Below, in pieces: positions 33,138 through 41,343 of a stretch of DNA of 54,277 nt. The stretch is from positions 1 through 54,277 of the forward strand of contig NZ_JOGO01000042.1 in assembly GCF_000719475.1 (NCBI RefSeq), in the 5' to 3' direction. A program made the translations under genes and the position numbers. Source of the stretch: Streptomyces sp. NRRL F-5630. Lineage in GTDB: Bacteria; Actinomycetota; Actinomycetes; Streptomycetales; Streptomycetaceae. The notes beneath the pieces are model-generated. The model was given only the letters and a program-made list of their open reading frames with translations, was not told the DNA's origin and searched no databases. Within the stretch, counting starts at the first letter, position 1. Every line of letters begins with the position of its first letter.

Positions 33138-34481
33138 ATGCAGGCAGAACCGAAGAAACCGCAGTCCGGGGCCTCCCTGGCGGGTCAGGAGTACGAGGTC
33201 GAGGTCGGCCCCGTCGCACACGGCGGCCACTGCGTCGCGCGTACGCAGGAGGGGCGCGTCCTCTTCGTACGGCACACCCTGCCCGGGGAGCGCGTCGTCG
33301 CGCGTGTCACCGACGGTGCCGAGGACTCCCGCTTCCTGCGCGCCGACGCCGTCGAGATCCTCGACGCGTCGAAGGACCGCATCGAGGCCCCGTGCCCCTT
33401 CGCCGGCCCCGGGCGCTGCGGCGGCTGCGACTGGCAGCACGCGAAGCCCGGCGCGCAGCGCCGCCTCAAGGCCGACGTCCTGCGCGAACAGCTCGAACGC
33501 CTCGCCGGGCTCACCCCCGAGCAGGCCAACTGGGACGGCACGGTCCTCCCGGCCGAGGGCGACAAGCTCCCCGCGGGCGAGGTGCCCGCCTGGCGCACGC
33601 GCGTCCAGTACGCGATCGACGAGGACGGCCACGCGGGCCTGCGCCGCCACCGCTCCCACGAGGTCGAGCCGATCGACCGCTGCCTCATCGCGGCCGAGGG
33701 CGTCAGCGAACTCGGCATCGAGTCACGCGACTGGAGCGGCATGGACACCGTCGAGGCGATCGCCGCGACCGGCTCCCAGGACCGCCAGGTCATCGTCACC
33801 CCGCGCCCCGGTGCCCGCCTGCCCCTCGTCCAGCTCGACAAGCCCGTCTCCGTCCTGCGCGTGGACGAGAAGGACGGCGGCGTCCACCGCGTCCACGGCC
33901 GCGCCTTCGTCCGCGAGCGGGCCGACGAGCACACCTGGCGCGTCGGCAACGGCGGTTTCTGGCAGGTCCACCCGAAGGCGGCGGACACCCTGGTGCGCGC
34001 CGCGATGCAGGGCCTGACCCCGCGCAAGGGCGAGACCGCCCTCGACCTGTACTGCGGCGTCGGCCTCTTCGCCGGAGCGCTCGCCGACCGCGTCGGCGAG
34101 AAGGGCGCGGTCCTCGGCATCGAGACGTCCAAGCGCGCCGTCGAGGACGCCCGCCACAACCTCGCCGACCACCCCCGTGTCCGCATCGAACAGGGCAAGG
34201 TCGACCAGGTCCTCCCGCGCACCGGCATCACCGAGGCCGACCTCATCGTCCTCGACCCCCCACGCGCGGGCGCCGGCAAGGCCACGGTCCGCCACCTCAC
34301 CACCCTCACCCCCCGCCGCATCGCCTACATCGCCTGCGACCCCGCCGCCCTTGCCCGCGACCTGAAGCACTTCGCGGAGAACGGCTACCGCGTCCGCGTC
34401 CTGCGCGCGTTCGACCTGTTCCCGATGACGCATCATGTGGAGTGTGTCGCGATCCTTGAGCCTGCCGAAAAGGGCCGTTGA
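33138..34481 (+). CDS. TRAM-domain class I SAM-dependent RNA methyltransferase (TrmA/RlmD family)
   Basis: A 447-residue enzyme that methylates C5 of uridine in tRNA or rRNA. It has an N-terminal TRAM RNA-binding domain (about 14-75), iron-sulfur-type Cys at 86, 94 and 97 (CPFAGPGRCGGCDWQH) with a possible fourth in IDRCLIAAE, the SAM motif LDLYCGVGLFAGALA, DPPRAG, and the nucleophile in IACDPAALARDL near residue 400. The exact uridine cannot be told. It is the last core gene before the accessory region. Confidence 0.9.
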   Translation: MQAEPKKPQSGASLAGQEYEVEVGPVAHGGHCVARTQEGRVLFVRHTLPGERVVARVTDGAEDSRFLRADAVEILDASKDRIEAPCPFAGPGRCGGCDWQHAKPGAQRRLKADVLREQLERLAGLTPEQANWDGTVLPAEGDKLPAGEVPAWRTRVQYAIDEDGHAGLRRHRSHEVEPIDRCLIAAEGVSELGIESRDWSGMDTVEAIAATGSQDRQVIVTPRPGARLPLVQLDKPVSVLRVDEKDGGVHRVHGRAFVRERADEHTWRVGNGGFWQVHPKAADTLVRAAMQGLTPRKGETALDLYCGVGLFAGALADRVGEKGAVLGIETSKRAVEDARHNLADHPRVRIEQGKVDQVLPRTGITEADLIVLDPPRAGAGKATVRHLTTLTPRRIAYIACDPAALARDLKHFAENGYRVRVLRAFDLFPMTHHVECVAILEPAEKGR

Positions 34482-34537
34482 CCTGCGGCTTTAGCTAGTG
34501 TGCGGGATGTGCGCTATGGGCGTTACGGGCGAAATAT

Positions 34538-34587
34538 TGACGCTCAAATGACGCTCTCCGAGGTGTCTTGACGCTCATTTGACGCTC
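34538..34587 (+). repeat. four phased copies of TGACGCTC
   Basis: TGACGCTC occurs at 34538-34545, 34549-34556, 34569-34576 and 34580-34587, all in the same direction. Start spacings are 11, 20 and 11 bases, so all lie on about the same DNA face. The first pair is joined by AAA and the second by ATT. The array lies in the 310-base spacer after the RNA methyltransferase gene, at the start of the accessory region, and looks like a multi-site protein-binding array. I see no gene in the spacer. Confidence 0.7.
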
Positions 34588-34791
34588 GTTCTGATGGCGC
34601 GTCAGGTGTGTTTCGGGATGCTGTGACCTGGGCTGCAGCGTGGGCTGAGGAACCTGCGTGGGCGGCCACGGTCCTGCCCGAGGGGTAGCGCGTCTCGGAT
34701 CGTCGGGTGGGTTCCCTTGTCGGCGCGTACGGTGTGTGCCACGTCTGACCGGGTACCTGCGCCGTTCCAGGAAGGTGGCGATGCCGCCGTG

Positions 34792-35883
34792 CCGAGCGAT
34801 TCACCGTCGCCTTACAGTGAGCGTCCCGTCGCTCAAGCGCGGAGAGCGAAGGCACGGGAGTTGGTCGAGCGGCTGTCGGCCGGAGGGCGGGTTCGGTTCA
34901 CGGACCCGAGCGGCGACGAGGTCGCGGAGTGGCGGCGCGTCGTCAACTACGCGAAGCGGCACGGCATGGAGCCGGAAGGGCGCCGTATCGAGAGAATTCC
35001 GTACGGCGGGCGCGGCCTGGAGTTCTTCCTTGCTGAGGGCCCGCACCCCAACGCGCGCAGCCAGCGTCCGGCGGCGAGCGGACCGGTTCCCATGCCCGCG
35101 CGGCTGGCGCATCTTCATCCGGTTGTGGGGGCGCTGAAAGGCGACGACCAGCGCTTGGTGATGCCGTCTCCCTTGCGCCGCAGGTCACTCCTGTTGCTTC
35201 AGGGGCTCGCGGCTGAGGCGGTGCGGCGAGGCTATGAAGTGAGAGCAGTCCACTCACGGTTCTACAGGCGCGAGGGCGGAGTGGACATCGTCGTTGACGG
35301 CTTCGCCTACACCATCACCGCCAGGCAGGAGTTCCCCGAGTCCACAATTCCGGAGCGTTCCGCGCGCCTCGTAGTCGAGGTCGCGCACGGACTGACCAGG
35401 CGGTCGGGACGCTGGCGCGACCGGAAGAACAGGTTGCTCGAGCAGGCTCTGGGCGTGATCCTCGCAGAGATCGAAGAGCGTGCGGTGGAGGACGCGGAAC
35501 GCAGAGCGAACGATGAACGTAGGCGGCGGGAGCGCGAGACCCGCTGGCGGGCAGCCGTGGAGGAGGCGAAGGAATCGGCGCGCCAGGAGCAACTCGCCGC
35601 GATGCTGCGTGATGAGGCCGGACGATGGCGTGAGTCTGCCCTCATCGGGGAGTACTGCGATGCCCTGGAGCGGCGTCTCGAAGTCATGGAGGCGGACGGT
35701 GACCAACAGCCCACGGGATCGCAGCTTCGTTGGCTGGAGTGGGCGCGTCGGTACGCACGGGACATCGACCCGCTGCGGCAGCCTCCGGGCATGCCGACGC
35801 CATGTGAACCGTCGCCGGATGACCTGCGGCCGTACCTGAAGGGCTGGAGTGCGTACGAGCCCAAACGCCAGGCTGGACCGTAG
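34792..35883 (+). CDS. hypothetical protein with coiled-coil segment
   Basis: A 363-residue protein I do not recognise. The N-terminal third contains VRFTDPSGDEVAEWRRVVNYA; the central part has alternating strands (YEVRAVHSRFYRREGGVDIV, YTITARQE) like a small nuclease or nucleic-acid-binding fold; residues about 230-300 are Arg/Glu-rich with heptad character (EIEERAVEDAERRANDERRR). I chose GTG at 34792, with GGAAGGTGG upstream, over a longer TTG start at 34717. It is the first gene of the accessory block, with visibly less G/C in third positions than the core genes. Confidence 0.6.
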   Translation, partial: PSDSPSPYSERPVAQARRAKARELVERLSAGGRVRFTDPSGDEVAEWRRVVNYAKRHGMEPEGRRIERIPYGGRGLEFFLAEGPHPNARSQRPAASGPVPMPARLAHLHPVVGALKGDDQRLVMPSPLRRRSLLLLQGLAAEAVRRGYEVRAVHSRFYRREGGVDIVVDGFAYTITARQEFPESTIPERSARLVVEVAHGLTRRSGRWRDRKNRLLEQALGVILAEIEERAVEDAERRANDERRRRERETRWRAAVEEAKESARQEQLAAMLRDEAGRWRESALIGEYCDALERRLEVMEADGDQQPTGSQLRWLEWARRYARDIDPLRQPPGMPTPCEPSPDDLRPYLKGWSAYEPKRQAGP

Positions 35884-36062
35884 AACGCGGAGTTCGAGCG
35901 TGGCGGCGCGCAGGTGGGGGGGTGGGGGGGGAAGAGCGCCGTGTCGCTCAGCGGCGACGAGGAGCATTGCGGCCGCAGCGTGGCTGCGCGCCTCACGCGC
36001 GAGTGGTCACCAGGTTCCTCGCGCTCTGTATCGGAGGTGGTACGTAAAGATACCCTTGCGCT

Positions 36063-36671
36063 GTGCCGGGTGAAGAAGAGCACGTAAAGGGCGCCGAGGC
36101 GGTGCAACGAGTCAAGCGGTGGCTCGAAGGAACCATGCGTGTGTCCCAGTCCTACACCAACCTTGAGGGTGTATGGGCGCGGAAGCTCACCCTGCGGTGG
36201 CCGAACGGGAACGAGAATCCCTTCTCGTACGACCTCGGCGGGGTCATGCGGGGCGGCGACTGGGACGGCCAGATGTTCTGCGCCGAGGTGAAGTGGCGGC
36301 GGAACGCCAGCGACCAAGGCCCGGCCTACAAGAGCTTCCTGGCCAAGTGCTACGTGGCACTGAGTCAGGGATACATGCTCGGAGACCACTATATGTGGAT
36401 CAGTTGGGCACCCTTCCGCGCCAACGACTGGGACCAGCTCACCAGCCCACAGGCGATCCGGGAGGCCGTTCTCGCGGAGTCGCTGCGCATCTTCGGTATC
36501 GAAGATCCCGAAACGGCTGCAGAGTCGATCAAGGATGAGCTCTTGGTGGACTTGTCGGACCGACTCTGGCTGGTCGTGATGTCAGAGAAGCAAGAGAAGC
36601 TGGTTCCGTTGGACGACTGGCGTGGAGTCGTGGCCAACTTCTACAACAGCCAGGGGAGGTCGGCATGGTGA
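36063..36671 (+). CDS. putative PD-(D/E)xK-like nuclease
   Basis: A 202-residue protein. YDLGGVMRGGDWDGQMFCAEVKW (near residues 55-78) places an Asp before a hydrophobic strand and then Glu-Val-Lys, the order seen in PD-(D/E)xK nucleases; the family assignment is inference. The GTG start has no clear ribosome site, but an A/T-rich stretch (36045-36053) could be a close -10 box. Its end overlaps the next gene by seven bases, so the two form a coupled pair. The 179-base spacer before it contains G7-T-G8 at 35916-35931 and no gene. Confidence 0.6.
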   Translation: MPGEEEHVKGAEAVQRVKRWLEGTMRVSQSYTNLEGVWARKLTLRWPNGNENPFSYDLGGVMRGGDWDGQMFCAEVKWRRNASDQGPAYKSFLAKCYVALSQGYMLGDHYMWISWAPFRANDWDQLTSPQAIREAVLAESLRIFGIEDPETAAESIKDELLVDLSDRLWLVVMSEKQEKLVPLDDWRGVVANFYNSQGRSAW

Positions 36672-37420
36672 CGCCGGTGGCGCCGGAGATCAACAGTGCG
36701 CTCGACCACCCCGATCCCCGGCAGGCGGTCGAGCGCGTCAAGGATGTGGTGCAACGACGTCTCCTGGACGTCTATCCCACAGCCCGGATCGTGCGGACGG
36801 ACTTCTTCAACCACACCTACGTGCCAGATCTGTTGCTCACATGGAGCTCCGGCGCTCACCGCTCCGAACGGCGGGTCTACCTTCGTGCCTCCGGCGATCC
36901 GGGGCTTCTGGCTTCGGATGTCCAGCTTCTCGAGCGCGAGCAGCAACCGCTGGTTGTGCCCCTTGTCCACCTGGGGACAGGGCCCGCGCGACAGCAACTG
37001 GAAGCCGTTGCCGAGGAACGTCACACCCTTGTGCTCGATCCCTCCGGGCTCGGGGCACTGCCGGCTCGCACCCCCACGAGGACACCAACCGCTCTGGCAT
37101 CCGATGCGATCGTCGAGGGTGGCCGCGGCATCATGGAAGCGGGTCAAGTCGACCGCTTCCTGTACGCGGTCGGCACGGGTGTGGAGGCAGCGCGCGAAGG
37201 CCGAACGGAACCTACTCGCCTGGCCCTCTCACAGGTCTCCAGGCACACGGTGCCCGACGTCTCGCGCCGTATGTCCACATTGATGGCGGCTATGTGGCAG
37301 GGGAGCGGCCGCTCCTTGTCGGAGTTCCCGGCCAGTGTGCCCCACCTGGCGTCTCTCGACGAGACCTCGCTGAACTTGCTGCTGGCCTCTCCGGAGATCA
37401 GGGATGCGGGGTTTTGGTGA
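36665..37420 (+). CDS. partner of the nuclease-like gene, 5' part of a gene split by TGA
   Basis: A 251-residue reading frame with GGGGAGG before its ATG, overlapping the upstream gene. It contains FFNHTYVPDLLLTW and, after a charged loop, RRVYLRAS, a strand-loop-strand pattern that could be a degenerate nuclease core. It stops abruptly at TGA (37418-37420) after AGFW. The same frame stays open past this codon as RIRPLVDAKTLL and continues to 38086, so this is most likely the first half of one protein of about 470 residues. A CGA-to-TGA change (Arg to stop) would explain it. Confidence 0.6.
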   Translation: MVTPVAPEINSALDHPDPRQAVERVKDVVQRRLLDVYPTARIVRTDFFNHTYVPDLLLTWSSGAHRSERRVYLRASGDPGLLASDVQLLEREQQPLVVPLVHLGTGPARQQLEAVAEERHTLVLDPSGLGALPARTPTRTPTALASDAIVEGGRGIMEAGQVDRFLYAVGTGVEAAREGRTEPTRLALSQVSRHTVPDVSRRMSTLMAAMWQGSGRSLSEFPASVPHLASLDETSLNLLLASPEIRDAGFW

Positions 37421-37435
37421 CGTATCCGACCGCTC

Positions 37436-38086
37436 GTGGACGCCAAGACTCTTCTGCGGACAGGCATCACGGACACCCCCAACCTCCAGCAGTTGATGCG
37501 CAGCGCGGTGCAATCGTGGAAGGCGCACGTCTGCATGGTGGTGGAACCGGACTCACCGAGCACCGGTGACGCGTGGCGCTGGGTCATCAAGGATGGGCAT
37601 CTTGGCCTTCACGGCCCCGGGTTCATCGCCTATGTGGCCTCCAGTCGCAAGGATCTCCACGCTCCCGAAGAATTTGACGCACCCCTACTGGCGGAGGTCC
37701 GGGAACGCGCCGCCGCTTTTTCTATCCCGTTGACATCCATCCGCATGCTGATGACAAACCGCAGTATCGGCTATGACGCGCCGGGTGAAGACGTCACTCA
37801 TGACCCGCAACTGGACGGCATTAGCGCCGCGCTGGGGCGTGAAGAGGGCGTAATTGAAGCGCAGGCTCTGACATCCACCCGAGTTCCCCTGCGGTGTAAT
37901 TTCATCAGCAGGATCGCCAGCCCGCCGGGAGCAAGAGCGCTTGTTCCCTTCGTTGAATTGCTGGGAACCACGCTTCGGTTGTTTCTAGGGCTGTCCAACG
38001 AGGAAGCGGCGCAGCTTGGGAATCTGCTCGACTCAGGCGAGTCGGCGCCGGCCCGTTGGGAGCAAGCGGATCTATTCGACGGCTGA
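37436..38086 (+). CDS. 3' part of the split partner gene
   Basis: A 216-residue frame in the same phase as the preceding frame and only 15 bases after its stop. A GTG at 37436 could restart translation, but no ribosome site precedes it. The text contains MVVEPDSP, DAWRWVIKDGHLGLHG and ends EQADLFDG. There is no recognised domain. It could be a separate protein by reinitiation, but its lack of a start signal favours a single inactivated or recoded gene. Confidence 0.5.
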   Translation: MDAKTLLRTGITDTPNLQQLMRSAVQSWKAHVCMVVEPDSPSTGDAWRWVIKDGHLGLHGPGFIAYVASSRKDLHAPEEFDAPLLAEVRERAAAFSIPLTSIRMLMTNRSIGYDAPGEDVTHDPQLDGISAALGREEGVIEAQALTSTRVPLRCNFISRIASPPGARALVPFVELLGTTLRLFLGLSNEEAAQLGNLLDSGESAPARWEQADLFDG

Positions 38087-38171
38087 TTCCTGAGTTCCGC
38101 TTCCGCACTTCCATGCATTCCCGGGCAGCCCGCCGGAGCCGAAGGGCCACGGCAGGGTGCGCCTCGTGATA

Positions 38172-38219
38172 GAGCAGGCGCTTAGAAGGCGCCTGCTCCA
38201 CCCGCTGAGCTACGGGGAC
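38172..38219 (-). pseudogene. truncated tRNA-Arg(TCT), 5' half, possible attachment core
   Basis: Read on the minus strand, the acceptor strand GTCCCCG, TA, the D-arm GCTC-AGCGGGTG-GAGC and the anticodon arm GGCGC-CTTCTAA-GCGCC are intact, giving anticodon TCT. The variable loop, T-arm and 3' acceptor strand are missing. The sequence instead continues so that GAGCAGGCGC (38172-38181) and GCGCCTGCTC (38189-38198) form a perfect 10-bp inverted repeat around the 7-base anticodon loop. That is the layout of a tyrosine-recombinase core site. The rest of 38087-38430 holds no gene I can support. Confidence 0.65.
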
Positions 38220-38430
38220 TGACCTGCGTAAACGCAGCTTCCCGGCGCTGTCCCTGAGGTCGTGGGGGACGCATGGGGGAATCGCGGCTTCTCGGTGACC
38301 GGGGGACACGGACGCTCCCTGATCGTGGCCATGCGTAAGGTCTCACATCATCTTCACGCCCCCGAAGCCTCTCGCGGAAACAATCCCGCACCTCATCGGC
38401 GTTGGTGCTCTCCGAGCCGAGGAGGGGAAG

Positions 38431-39327
38431 GTGTCGGGCCTGAAGCTGTTCCGCATGGACACGACGAATAGCGGCATGACTGAGGTCATGCCGCGTCTTG
38501 CTGAGATCGAGGCCGATGTGCAGGGCCTTGTCGAGGCGCACGTGGAGACGCTGCTGGGCGTCCGGTTCCTGGCGAGCGAGTACAGCACGGGACCGGTGCA
38601 CGGGGGCCGGATCGACTCGCTCGGGCTGGACGAGAACGGCTCGCCGGTCATCGTCGAGTACAAGCGCGGCACGGATGTCGGCGTGATCAATCAGGGCCTG
38701 TTCTACCTGGCCTGGCTGATGGACCACCGGGCGGAGTTCGAGCACCTGGTCCGCGACCGGCTCGGGGTGACGGCCGCGTCCCAGGTTCTGTGGAGCGGAC
38801 CGCGCCTGATCTGTATCGCCGGCGACTTCACCCGCTACGACATGCATGCCGTGCGCGAGCACCGGCGCTCGATCGACCTGGTTCGCTACCGACTCTTCGG
38901 CCGGGACCTGGTCGGGCTTGAGACCGTGGCCTCCGTGAGCGGCGGCATGCAGGTGGCCCGCCGGGCACGGCGCGGGGCGGTCGCCGGGGCGGCGGTTGAT
39001 GCCCAGGGTGCGGCGATGCGCGAGTTGGCGGGCGCGGTAGACGAGGCCCTGATCGGGCTCGGGGACGGCGTGAACCGGGTGGAGCGCAAGACCTACCGGG
39101 CCTATCAGCGGCTGCGGAACTTCGCCTGCCTGTGCCCGCCGCAGCGCAGCAAGCTGCTGGTGTATCTGAAGGTGAACCCGCAGGAGATCGACCTTGTCCC
39201 GGGCTTCACCCGCGACGTGTCTGGTCTCGGTCACCACGGGACGGGTGATCTGGAGGTGCAGCTGCGTACCCCGAGGGATGTCGAGCGGGCGCAGGAGTTG
39301 TTCAGGGCAAGCTACGCGGCGGCGTGA
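38431..39327 (+). CDS. DUF91/DUF5655 family nuclease-like protein
   Basis: A 298-residue protein. The N-terminal half has the restriction-endonuclease-like pattern GGRIDSLGLDENGSPVIVEY then KR (residues about 58-80), giving the Asp and Glu-x-Lys of a PD-(D/E)xK site as in NucS-like DUF91 proteins. The C-terminal half (about 185-298), with GVNRVERKTYRAYQRLRNF and KLLVYLKVNP, matches DUF5655, an accessory domain of nuclease-like proteins. GGAGGGGAAG precedes the GTG. A role in DNA repair or in defence against foreign DNA is plausible but not shown. It ends at a strong terminator. Confidence 0.75.
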   Translation: MSGLKLFRMDTTNSGMTEVMPRLAEIEADVQGLVEAHVETLLGVRFLASEYSTGPVHGGRIDSLGLDENGSPVIVEYKRGTDVGVINQGLFYLAWLMDHRAEFEHLVRDRLGVTAASQVLWSGPRLICIAGDFTRYDMHAVREHRRSIDLVRYRLFGRDLVGLETVASVSGGMQVARRARRGAVAGAAVDAQGAAMRELAGAVDEALIGLGDGVNRVERKTYRAYQRLRNFACLCPPQRSKLLVYLKVNPQEIDLVPGFTRDVSGLGHHGTGDLEVQLRTPRDVERAQELFRASYAAA

Positions 39328-39436
39328 TCGCCCGGTGCTGCTGGCCTCGTGACGGGCTGCGCTACGTGTCGTGTCTGCGGTCGTGGGAGAAGCCTCTCAA
39401 CGTACGGGCAGGGCGTGGCGGTGGACTATCTATGGT

Positions 39437-39475
39437 GCGCGGGATCGCCGGTTTGGCCAACCGGCGATCCCGCGC
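39437..39475. terminator. perfect 17-bp hairpin terminator
   Basis: GCGCGGGATCGCCGGTT (39437-39453) and its exact inverse (39459-39475) enclose TGGCC. It is 110 bases downstream of the DUF91/DUF5655 gene. Confidence 0.75.
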
Positions 39476-39549
39476 TATGTTGCGCGTCCTTGCCCAGGTC
39501 GGTGGCCTACGGTGCCGAATCTGCAGAACGGACCCACTAACACAGTCTC

Positions 39550-39639
39550 CTACATGGTCAGTTTGAGGAACCGTTTGTAGCAGCAGAGAGCGGCTGCGAG
39601 GCCGAGGAAGGCCAGGTAGTTGCGGGGATCGCGTTCGTA
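39550..39639 (-). pseudogene. C-terminal remnant of an IS transposase
   Basis: On the minus strand the last 29 codons before a TAG read YERDPRNYLAFLGLAAAL followed by CCYKRFLKLTM, the C-terminal end of a DDE transposase, probably IS5-like. Beyond the stop, GGAGACTGTGTTAGTGGG may be the element's right terminal sequence. Everything 5' of residue Y is gone. With the hairpin at 39437 and the IS256 left end at 39784, it accounts for most of the gene-free stretch 39328-39945. Confidence 0.55.
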
Positions 39640-39783
39640 AGGTCCACCCGAGCGGGCTACTGCTGCTCACGGCCCGAATTCCACGGAGCCGGTGCGGGCA
39701 ACTGGCGGCTGTATCTCTATGGCGCGCCCAAGCCGCACGACCCCGCGATTACGCCCGGGACAGGCTGCTCGTGAACCCCGTCT

Positions 39784-41193
39784 GGGATGGCGTCCCGCTG
39801 TGTGGTGTAGGGGATCTTCGCGGTTGAGTGCGCGGGTTCTGCTCCCTGGGGTGCACCGTCTGCCGGCGTCTGCTCCCTGCTCAACTGGCAGGCCACCGTG
39901 CAACTGTCGGGAGTGAACGGGCAGTTCGATCCCAGGGGGTGCACGGTGGCCTTGTCCCAGCATGACCTACTTCGCCTGCTTGAGTCACTACGTTCGGCTG
40001 ATGGTCTTGAACTCGTCCGCGAGGTCGCCGAGAGGCTGCTGCAGGAACTGATCGAGGCCGAGGTCACCACGAAGATCGGCGCCGAGTGGGGCGAACACAC
40101 CGACACTCGCACCACCTGGCGCAACGGACACCGTGAGAAGACAGTGACCACACAGGCCGGTGACCTGGAACTCGCCATCCCGAAACTGCGGGCCGGAAGC
40201 TTCTTCCCCAGCCTCCTCAAGCGCCGCCGGCGCATCGACCAGGCCCTCTACGCGGTCATCATGGAGGCGTACGTCCACGGCGTCTCCACCCGCTCCGTCG
40301 ACGACCTGGTCAAAGCCCTCGGCTCGGACACCGGGATATCCAAGAGTGAGGTCTCCCGGATCTGCGCTGAGCTCGACGAACAGCTGGACGCCTTCCGCAC
40401 CCGCCCGCTGGACCACATCCGGTTCCCCTACCTGTTCCTCGACGCCACCTACGTCAAGGCCCGCGTCGACCACCGCATCGTCTCCCAGGCCGTCGTCATC
40501 GCCACCGGCGTCACCCAGGACGGCGGCCGCGAAGTCGTCGGCGTCATGGTCGGCGACAGCGAGACCGAAGCCTTCTGGGCCCAGTTCCTGCGTCACCTGC
40601 GAGAACGCGGACTGGGTGGCGTCCGCCTGGTCATCTCCGACAGTCACAGTGGTCTGGTCAAAGCGATCCGCAAGGTCATGCTCGGCGCCGCCTGGCAGCG
40701 CTGCCGGGTCCACTTCGTCCGCAACGTCTTCGCCGTGATCCCGAAAGGGTCGGCGGAGATGGTCGCCGCGACGATCCGCACGGTCTTCGCCCAGCCCACC
40801 GCGGACGCCGTCCGCACCCAGCTCGACACCGTCGCCGACATGCTCGGCCGCCAGTTCCCCAAGGTCAGAGAGATGCTGCTGGAGGCCAAGGAAGACCTCA
40901 CCGCGTTCGCGGACTTCCCCCACCAGCACTGGAAGAAGATCCAGTCCACCAACCCACTGGAGCGGCTGAACCGGGAGATCAAACGCTGCACCGACGTCGT
41001 CCAGGTGTTCCCGAACCCGCCCGCAGTCCTCCGCCTCGCGACCGCGGTCCTCGCCGAACTCCACGACGAATGGATCGCCTTCCCCCGCCGTTACCTCTCC
41101 AACGAGAGCATGGACGCCCTCTATCCCGACGACACGATCCTCCTACCCGCCACGTCAGACGACTGATCGCCCACACCACGACAAGGGACATGA
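39784..41193 (+). mobile_element. IS256-family insertion sequence
   Basis: The left end GGGATGGCGTCCC...GTGTGGTGTAGGG (39784-39812) is an imperfect inverted copy of the right end (about 41169-41197), sharing the blocks GTCCC and GTGGTGT. CCCCGTCT directly flanks both sides, at 39776-39783 and 41194-41201, an 8-base repeat of the size IS256 elements generate. The last bases of the right terminal repeat overlap the flanking repeat, so the exact right end is uncertain by about four bases. Confidence 0.75.
39946..41166 (+). CDS. IS256 family transposase
   Basis: A 406-residue mutator-type transposase that appears intact. The DDE residues are visible in FLDATYVKAR, VISDSHSGLVKAI and NPLERLNREIKRC; the N-terminal signature ERLLQELIEAEVTTKIGAEW and the C-terminal FPRRYLSNESMDALYP are present. 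The GTG at 39946 follows AGGGGGTG and matches the usual start of relatives; an earlier in-frame GTG at 39898 would add 16 residues. Nothing suggests inactivation. Confidence 0.9.
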   Translation: MALSQHDLLRLLESLRSADGLELVREVAERLLQELIEAEVTTKIGAEWGEHTDTRTTWRNGHREKTVTTQAGDLELAIPKLRAGSFFPSLLKRRRRIDQALYAVIMEAYVHGVSTRSVDDLVKALGSDTGISKSEVSRICAELDEQLDAFRTRPLDHIRFPYLFLDATYVKARVDHRIVSQAVVIATGVTQDGGREVVGVMVGDSETEAFWAQFLRHLRERGLGGVRLVISDSHSGLVKAIRKVMLGAAWQRCRVHFVRNVFAVIPKGSAEMVAATIRTVFAQPTADAVRTQLDTVADMLGRQFPKVREMLLEAKEDLTAFADFPHQHWKKIQSTNPLERLNREIKRCTDVVQVFPNPPAVLRLATAVLAELHDEWIAFPRRYLSNESMDALYPDDTILLPATSDD

Positions 41194-41343
41194 CCCCGTC
41201 TGGTGGCGACTCCGGCTTCGGTGAGGGCTGAACGTTACAGTGGTCTTGTCTGTCCTCAACAGTCTTACTAGCGCCCGGACATGGCATGGCACCGAGGTAC
41301 GAGTACGGCGCGTGATGACCGCGTAGCCGAAGGAGGAAGAGAA

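Noticed and set aside
35916..35931. G7-T-G8 run as a G-quadruplex or phase-variation tract
   Set aside because: Only two G runs are present and the tract is outside any supported gene, so neither role can be argued.
39664..39783. Possible gene fragment between the transposase remnant and the IS256 left end
   Set aside because: One frame gives about 30 plausible residues (GNWRLYLYGAPKPHDP) but it has neither a start nor a recognisable family.
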